Source: Celeribacter baekdonensis
GTDB lineage: Bacteria; Pseudomonadota; Alphaproteobacteria; Rhodobacterales; Rhodobacteraceae
Length of the DNA: 64,000 nt
Direction of reading: 5' to 3'
NCBI RefSeq assembly: GCF_003047105.1
Contig: NZ_CP028475.1
Location: 3,286,001-3,350,000 of the forward strand
Shown: one piece after another, positions 60,282 through 64,000 of the stretch
Layout: each line of letters starts with the position of its first letter
Numbering within the stretch: the stretch's first letter is position 1
Notes under the pieces: generated by a model
Told to the model about the DNA's origin: nothing
Databases searched by the model: none
Seen by the model: only the letters and a program-made list of their open reading frames with translations
Made by a program: the position numbers and the translations under genes

Positions 60282-60316
60282 GCGCGGCGACCCGTCAGAG
60301 CCGCCGCACGTTGCGG

Positions 60317-61482
60317 TTAGGCGGACAGACGTTGCCGCACCAAAGTGACCCAATAAGAGCTGCCCCAGCCAATCACATCGTCGTTAAAATTATAGGCCGG
60401 GTGATGCAGGTTGGCCGAGGGTCCGTTGCCGATATTGATCATACAGCCCGGCACTTTGTTGAGCATAAAGGCGAAATCTTCGCCCCCCAATGTGGGCGTC
60501 ATATCAAGTGACACATTCTCCGCACCAGCCACCGCGCGGGCGGCTTCGGCGGCAAACTCGGTCTCTTGCGCATGATTCACCAAGACCGGATAGCTGCGTT
60601 TATAGTCCAGTGTGCCGACACAGCCATGCCCGGCGGCGATATTGGACACGATCTCGTGCATGCGCTGTTCGACATGATCACGCAGCGTCTCATTCATCGT
60701 GCGCACCGTGCCTTTGATGGTGATCTCTTGCGGAATGACGTTATGCGCATGGCCCCCTCAATCGCACAGAGCGACACGACATGGGCGTCAAACGGATCGA
60801 CCGAGCGCGCGCTCATGCCGTGAACCGCCTGAATGATCCCGGCGAGTGCGGGAAACGGATCAATGCCGGTGTGCGGCTCGGCGGCGTGCCCGCCTTTGCC
60901 GGTGATGGTGATGGTCAGGATGTCCACGGCGGCCATATTTGGCCCCGGAGCGGTGGTGAATTTTCCCACATCCAACCCCGGCATATTGTGCATGCCGTAG
61001 ACCTCATCGCAGGGCCAGCGGTCAAACAACCCGTCCTCGATCATCGCCTGCGCGCCCGCGCCGCCCTCTTCGGCGGGTTGGAAAATCACGATCACCGTGC
61101 CATCAAATGCCCGTGTCTCGGCCAAATGTTTCGCCGCGCCCAGCAACATGGTTGAATGGCCATCATGACCGCAGGCGTGCATTTTCCCCGGCACTTTCGA
61201 GGCATAGGCCAGCCCGGTGTCCTCCAAAATCGGCAGCGCATCCATATCGGCGCGCAGACCGATCATCCGCCCGGAGATGTTGGTTTTGCCGTGGATCACA
61301 CCGACCACGCCGGTCTGACCCAGACCCTCGACCACCTCATCCACGCCGGCCGCACGCAGGGCCTCGGCAACCTTTGCGGCGGTGCGATGAACCTCATACA
61401 AAAGCTCGGGGTTCTCATGCAGATCATGGCGAAATGCGATCAAATCCTCAATCTCACGCGCCACCCAATTTTCAATCGCCAT
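60317..61482 (-). pseudogene. M20-family amidohydrolase (HipO-like), interrupted by a -1 frameshift
   Basis: From the ATG at 61482 the frame gives the M20 metal-site blocks LRADMDALPILEDTGLAYAS, MHACGHDGHSTMLLGAAKHL and FQPAEEGGAGAQAMIEDG. The dimerisation domain begins ITGKGGHAAEPHTGIDPF, then the frame goes wrong after VVSLCAIEG. The -1 frame continues VIPQEITIKGTVRTMNETL and ends LGGEDFAFMLNKVPGCMINI, with metal-ligand His in NLHHPAYNFND, stopping at 60317. One C added to CCCCC at 60753-60757 restores GGHAHNVIPQ. The whole is a normal amidohydrolase of about 388 residues that cleaves N-acyl or N-carbamoyl amino acids. Sequencing error or recent mutation. Confidence 0.88.
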
Positions 61483-61485
61483 GTT

Positions 61486-61971
61486 TTATCCTTTCGTCAT
61501 TTTATATCGAAAATCACAATGGCTCGCGCCTTTCATGATCGTCTGTGTCCGTGTCAATTCGATCTCTGGATTGTAGCCGACGCAAAAATCGCCATCGCGA
61601 TTGCAGGACAACAGATGCCCGATGTCGCCCACGCCCATCTCCTGATACATTTCCGCATAGCGACAGCGCGTGACGTTAAAGGCCATCTGGTCCGGCTCGG
61701 TCACCAGGACATCCATCTCAAGCGCGTCTTCTTTGGTCCAGTTTGGCAAAATATCGGCAAAATCCGACAGGTTCGGCGCATGGCCCAGATCTTCGGCCAA
61801 GGCTTTGCCCTGTTCAATCGCCGAACGCGAACAGGTTTCGCCAATCACGGCTTCCGCTTCGGCGCGGCCCGCGCGTTCGGTGATCACGTCGAGCACATGT
61901 TTGAGGATCATCGCCTCAATGCGGCGGCGGTCGAGGATGGGGAGGTCTTTCATAGCGTCACCTTTGCTCAT
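61486..61971 (-). CDS. L-2-amino-thiazoline-4-carboxylate hydrolase family protein
   Basis: 161 residues from the ATG at 61971, which overlaps the upstream oxidase stop as ATGA and has AGGAG eight bases upstream; an ATG at 61953 is possible. It matches the ATC_hydrolase family by MAFNVTRCRYAEMYQEMGV, DIGHLLSCNRDGDFCVGYNP and IELTRTQTIMKGASHCDFRY, with conserved Cys. In Pseudomonas, ATC hydrolase opens L-2-amino-thiazoline-4-carboxylate to N-carbamoyl-L-cysteine, and a second amidohydrolase frees cysteine. Here the M20 gene three bases downstream could be that second enzyme. Family members may act on other ring or C-N substrates. Confidence 0.82.
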   Translation of the reverse strand: MSKGDAMKDLPILDRRRIEAMILKHVLDVITERAGRAEAEAVIGETCSRSAIEQGKALAEDLGHAPNLSDFADILPNWTKEDALEMDVLVTEPDQMAFNVTRCRYAEMYQEMGVGDIGHLLSCNRDGDFCVGYNPEIELTRTQTIMKGASHCDFRYKMTKG

Positions 61972-63284
61972 AGTTTTGGCTCCTGACGGTCTTTGCGTTG
62001 CAACCATGTCAGATAAAGCGGCGCAACCCGGCGACCAATGGCATGAAACGGCAGAGGATGCGGTTCGGTGACGGGCAGGGCCAGCCCGCGCTCATCCTCG
62101 CCATCCACAGCGCGGGCAATTTCGCGCCCCAATGCATTGCCAAGCGCCACACCGCGCCCGTTGCACCCAATCCACGTCCACCCATTCGGACCCAGTTTGT
62201 GCACCCGTGGAAAGCGGTCCCAATTCATCGACAGATAACCGGACCAGACATGGGTCATTTTCGGCGGCGAAAGTTGCGGGAAACTGTCGGCCAGATTGGC
62301 CGCAACCTTTTGCGCGATCCGGGCCTGAACGTCGCCGCCGCCAAGGATTGCCCCGCCGGTGATCAACCGATTTCGGGCATCATAGCGGAAAAATCGCAAA
62401 TCGCCACGCGTGTCAGACACCGCCTGACGCCCCGGCAAAAGCGTGGCGCGCAAATTGTCGGAGAGCGGTTCGGTGGACATTTGCCACGAATGCACCGGGA
62501 CGATGGAGCGGGCCAATCGCCGCGCAAGGCCCGGGGTCAATGCGCCGGTGTAAGCATTGGTGGCAAGGATCAGAGCGCGGGCTTTGACCGTGCTTTTGAC
62601 TGTGCCTTGGGTGGTTTTGACGACCCACTCCGACCCGGTATGAGCGTAGCTCTCCACGCGGGTTTGTTCAAAAATTTTACCACCATGGCGCTCAACCGCT
62701 CCGGCCAATCCGCGCGCCAAAGCCAACGGGTTGATATGCCCGCCCGAAGGCGCCAGCATCCCGCCATACCAATGATCCGTGCCCATCAATGCGCTGGTGG
62801 CAGCGTGGTCAAGGTATTCGACCTCAAGCCCAAACCGCGTCCAAGCCTCCACCCGTTTTTGGCTCAGCTTGGTGCGTCCGGGGGAGTGCGCCGGTTGGAA
62901 CCAGCCGGTTTGCTCGGCCTCGGCGCTGATGCTTTCCGCGCGGATTTTGTCAAACAACATCCCCGCCGATGCGCCGATGAGTTCGGCAAATTTGCGCCCG
63001 GTCTCGCCAAAGCGTGCCACCCACATATCGGGTTCGGCGGCGGTCAGCGTCGGGATCACCTGGCCGTTGTTGCGCCCAGATGCGCCCCAGCCCACAGCCT
63101 GACCTTCGAGCACCACAACATCGCGCCCGGCCTTGGCCAGGTGCAGCGCGGCAGACAAGCCGGAAAAGCCGCCGCCGATCACGACCGTGTCGGTTTCGAT
63201 TGGTCCCGTCAGGGGCGCATTGGGCGGACGTTTGGGGGCGGTGTCGGCCCAAAGCGAGGGCGGGAAGGAAACGGGGCTTTGCAT
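61968..63284 (-). CDS. FAD-dependent amino acid/amine oxidase (DAO family, OrdL/PuuB-like)
   Basis: 438 residues. FAD motif TVVIGGGFSGLSAALHLAKAG (about 33-53), then VVLEGQAVGWGASGRNNGQV, which marks the PuuB/OrdL branch of the DAO family. The C-terminus has MTHVWSGYLSMNWDRFPRVH and GWTWIGCNGRGVALGNALGR. Such enzymes oxidise secondary amines or amino acids such as gamma-glutamylputrescine. It is first in the minus-strand unit oxidase-ATC hydrolase-M20 (4-base overlap, then a 3-base gap) and divergent from the Lrp gene. Confidence 0.88.
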   Translation of the reverse strand: MQSPVSFPPSLWADTAPKRPPNAPLTGPIETDTVVIGGGFSGLSAALHLAKAGRDVVVLEGQAVGWGASGRNNGQVIPTLTAAEPDMWVARFGETGRKFAELIGASAGMLFDKIRAESISAEAEQTGWFQPAHSPGRTKLSQKRVEAWTRFGLEVEYLDHAATSALMGTDHWYGGMLAPSGGHINPLALARGLAGAVERHGGKIFEQTRVESYAHTGSEWVVKTTQGTVKSTVKARALILATNAYTGALTPGLARRLARSIVPVHSWQMSTEPLSDNLRATLLPGRQAVSDTRGDLRFFRYDARNRLITGGAILGGGDVQARIAQKVAANLADSFPQLSPPKMTHVWSGYLSMNWDRFPRVHKLGPNGWTWIGCNGRGVALGNALGREIARAVDGEDERGLALPVTEPHPLPFHAIGRRVAPLYLTWLQRKDRQEPKL

Positions 63285-63401
63285 TTCGGGTCTTTCGGTG
63301 GTGTGATGGGTAAATTCTACAGAATGGACGTTTTGGCGAATAGATTTCTATGGTTTACGGAAACATGGGTCTGTACTCAGAGGCAAAAGCAGCGAGGCGA
63401 C

Positions 63402-63875
63402 ATGAGCGACACAAGTTTTGATGAGATTGATCAACGCATTCTCGACATTTTGCAGGTGGACAGCGATCTGCCGATTGCTGAGGTGGCAGATCGGGTGGGG
63501 CTGAGCCCGACGCCGATTTGGCGGCGCATCAAACGCATGGAAGCGGCGGGGTTGATCCGGGGTCGCGTCGCTTTGGTTGATCAAAAACTGGCCAATGTGC
63601 CGATGACGATTTTCATCGGCGTGACCGCTCCGCGTCATGCGATGGAATGGTTCACGCAATTTCGCGCGCTGATCGAAGACATCCCGGAAGTGGTCGAGGC
63701 CTATCGTCTGACCGGGGCGACGGATTACATTATGAAGGTCGTGGTGCCCGATATTGCCACCTATGACGTGGTCTATCAGCGGATGATCGAAGAGGTGGAA
63801 TTTTCGACGGTGAACTCGTCGATCTCGATGGAGGAGTTGAAATTCACCACCGCCGTTCCGACCAAATACCTGTGA
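63402..63875 (+). CDS. Lrp/AsnC-family transcriptional regulator
   Basis: 157 residues from the ATG at 63402 with GAGG upstream. The N-terminal helix-turn-helix has FDEIDQRILDILQVDSDLPI, EVADRVGLSPTPIWRRIKRM and AGLIRGRVALVD. The C-terminal ligand domain has VPMTIFIGVTAPRH, VVEAYRLTGATDYIMKVVVP and TTAVPTKYL. It is divergent from the oxidase-ATC hydrolase-M20 unit (117 bases between) and is its likely amino-acid-responsive regulator. Confidence 0.92.
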   Translation: MSDTSFDEIDQRILDILQVDSDLPIAEVADRVGLSPTPIWRRIKRMEAAGLIRGRVALVDQKLANVPMTIFIGVTAPRHAMEWFTQFRALIEDIPEVVEAYRLTGATDYIMKVVVPDIATYDVVYQRMIEEVEFSTVNSSISMEELKFTTAVPTKYL

Positions 63876-63888
63876 TCTGGACGGTTGG

Positions 63889-63913
63889 GGCAGGGGCAAA
63901 GGATGCCCCTGCC
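63889..63913. other. Hairpin between convergent genes
   Basis: GGCAGGGGCA (63889-63898), loop AAGGA, TGCCCCTGCC (63904-63913): a perfect 10-pair stem between the lrp stop and the end of the convergent ABC ATPase gene. No T-run; possible bidirectional stop or message end protection. Confidence 0.5.
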
Positions 63914-63927
63914 GATATGTCGGATGT

Positions 63928-64000
63928 TTAAGCGGTCTCATGGACGTGGCCGCCCAAATAGGCCTCCGCCACACGCGGATCATTGGCCAAAGCCGAGGCG
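63928..64000 (-). CDS. Branched-chain-type ABC transporter ATP-binding protein, 3' end only
   Basis: Only the last 24 codons are in the window. The minus frame reads ASALANDPRVAEAYLGGHVH and four more residues before TAA at 63928-63930. The NDPRVAEAYLG ending is typical of LivG-type ATPases, so another branched-chain-type uptake operon probably lies to the right. Confidence 0.7.
   Translation of the reverse strand, partial: ASALANDPRVAEAYLGGHVHETA

Noticed and set aside
61998..63401. N-terminal extension of the Lrp gene by more than 460 residues
   Set aside because: The frame is open by chance across the antisense of the FAD oxidase; the real start at 63402 has GAGG upstream and the standard Lrp N-terminus.
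1..64000. CRISPR arrays, insertion sequences or prophage structural genes
   Set aside because: No regularly spaced repeats, transposase motifs or phage structural proteins were seen on either strand; the only mobile-element evidence is the tRNA scar and its left flank.

Overview
The window reads as about 64 kb of chromosome from a marine alphaproteobacterium, most probably Rhodobacterales (Roseobacter group). This rests on a G+C-rich coding style, strong AGGAG-type ribosome sites, ATGA-coupled operons, many ABC/TRAP uptake systems, and the alphaproteobacterial form of the initiator tRNA 3' end. It is catabolic and transport territory: about 60 genes, most of them substrate-binding proteins, transport ATPases and permeases, oxidoreductases, amidases and local regulators. 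There is no rRNA, complete tRNA, CRISPR array or recognisable insertion sequence.

Left edge (1-960): the end of an integrated element. A 5'-truncated GIY-YIG-like gene and gene-free DNA run into a 45-base fragment that matches the 3' part of tRNA-fMet(CAT), a classical attachment-site scar. 960-7 kb: an uncertain ORF, a ygiB/ygiC pair (glutathionylspermidine-synthetase-like), the scar of a deleted divergent lrp/aminotransferase pair, and tex. 6.8-10.6 kb: a P450 - ferredoxin - TRAP binding-protein operon facing a LysR gene. 10.6-19.6 kb: a V4R/Fis regulator with a ruined AAA+ domain facing cupin - SDR - branched-chain-type ABC transporter - Zn alcohol dehydrogenase. 19.6-26.2 kb: amino-acid oxidation genes (DadA-like, tryptophan 2-monooxygenase-like, aspartate-dehydrogenase-like), a TSUP exporter and an SDR without its catalytic tyrosine.

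26.2-46.3 kb is the most interesting part. Four divergent promoter regions carry six copies of a T(T/G)GTATAC(N)A palindrome around a GntR/FCD regulator. They bracket a peptide-type ABC transporter, a cytosolic gamma-glutamyltransferase, and an operon headed by a heme-oxygenase-like diiron oxidase (HDO) with the full six-residue metal-ligand pattern, followed by ferredoxin, an unknown 97-residue protein, a second ferredoxin, aldehyde dehydrogenase and a TSUP permease. They also bracket a HbpS-like protein with a ferredoxin-ferredoxin reductase fusion and a TerC/DUF475 protein, a nitrilase-fold and an isochorismatase-fold hydrolase, and an NMT1-type ABC transporter. I read this as one regulon: import, amide cleavage, HDO oxygenation fed by a dedicated electron chain, then aldehyde oxidation. 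The substrate cannot be named from the sequence.

46.3-60.3 kb: a long minus-strand series, pxpA - accB - accC - pxpB - pxpC, a TorT/ribose-type ABC transporter, a CoxMSL-type molybdenum hydroxylase and xdhC, with a divergent LysR. 60.3-64 kb: an M20 amidohydrolase (frameshifted), an L-2-amino-thiazoline-4-carboxylate hydrolase family protein and a FAD oxidase, divergent from an Lrp regulator, then the 3' end of another branched-chain-type ABC ATPase. Three genes (livF, the second TSUP, M20) carry one-base deletions in short C/G runs, which may be sequencing errors.
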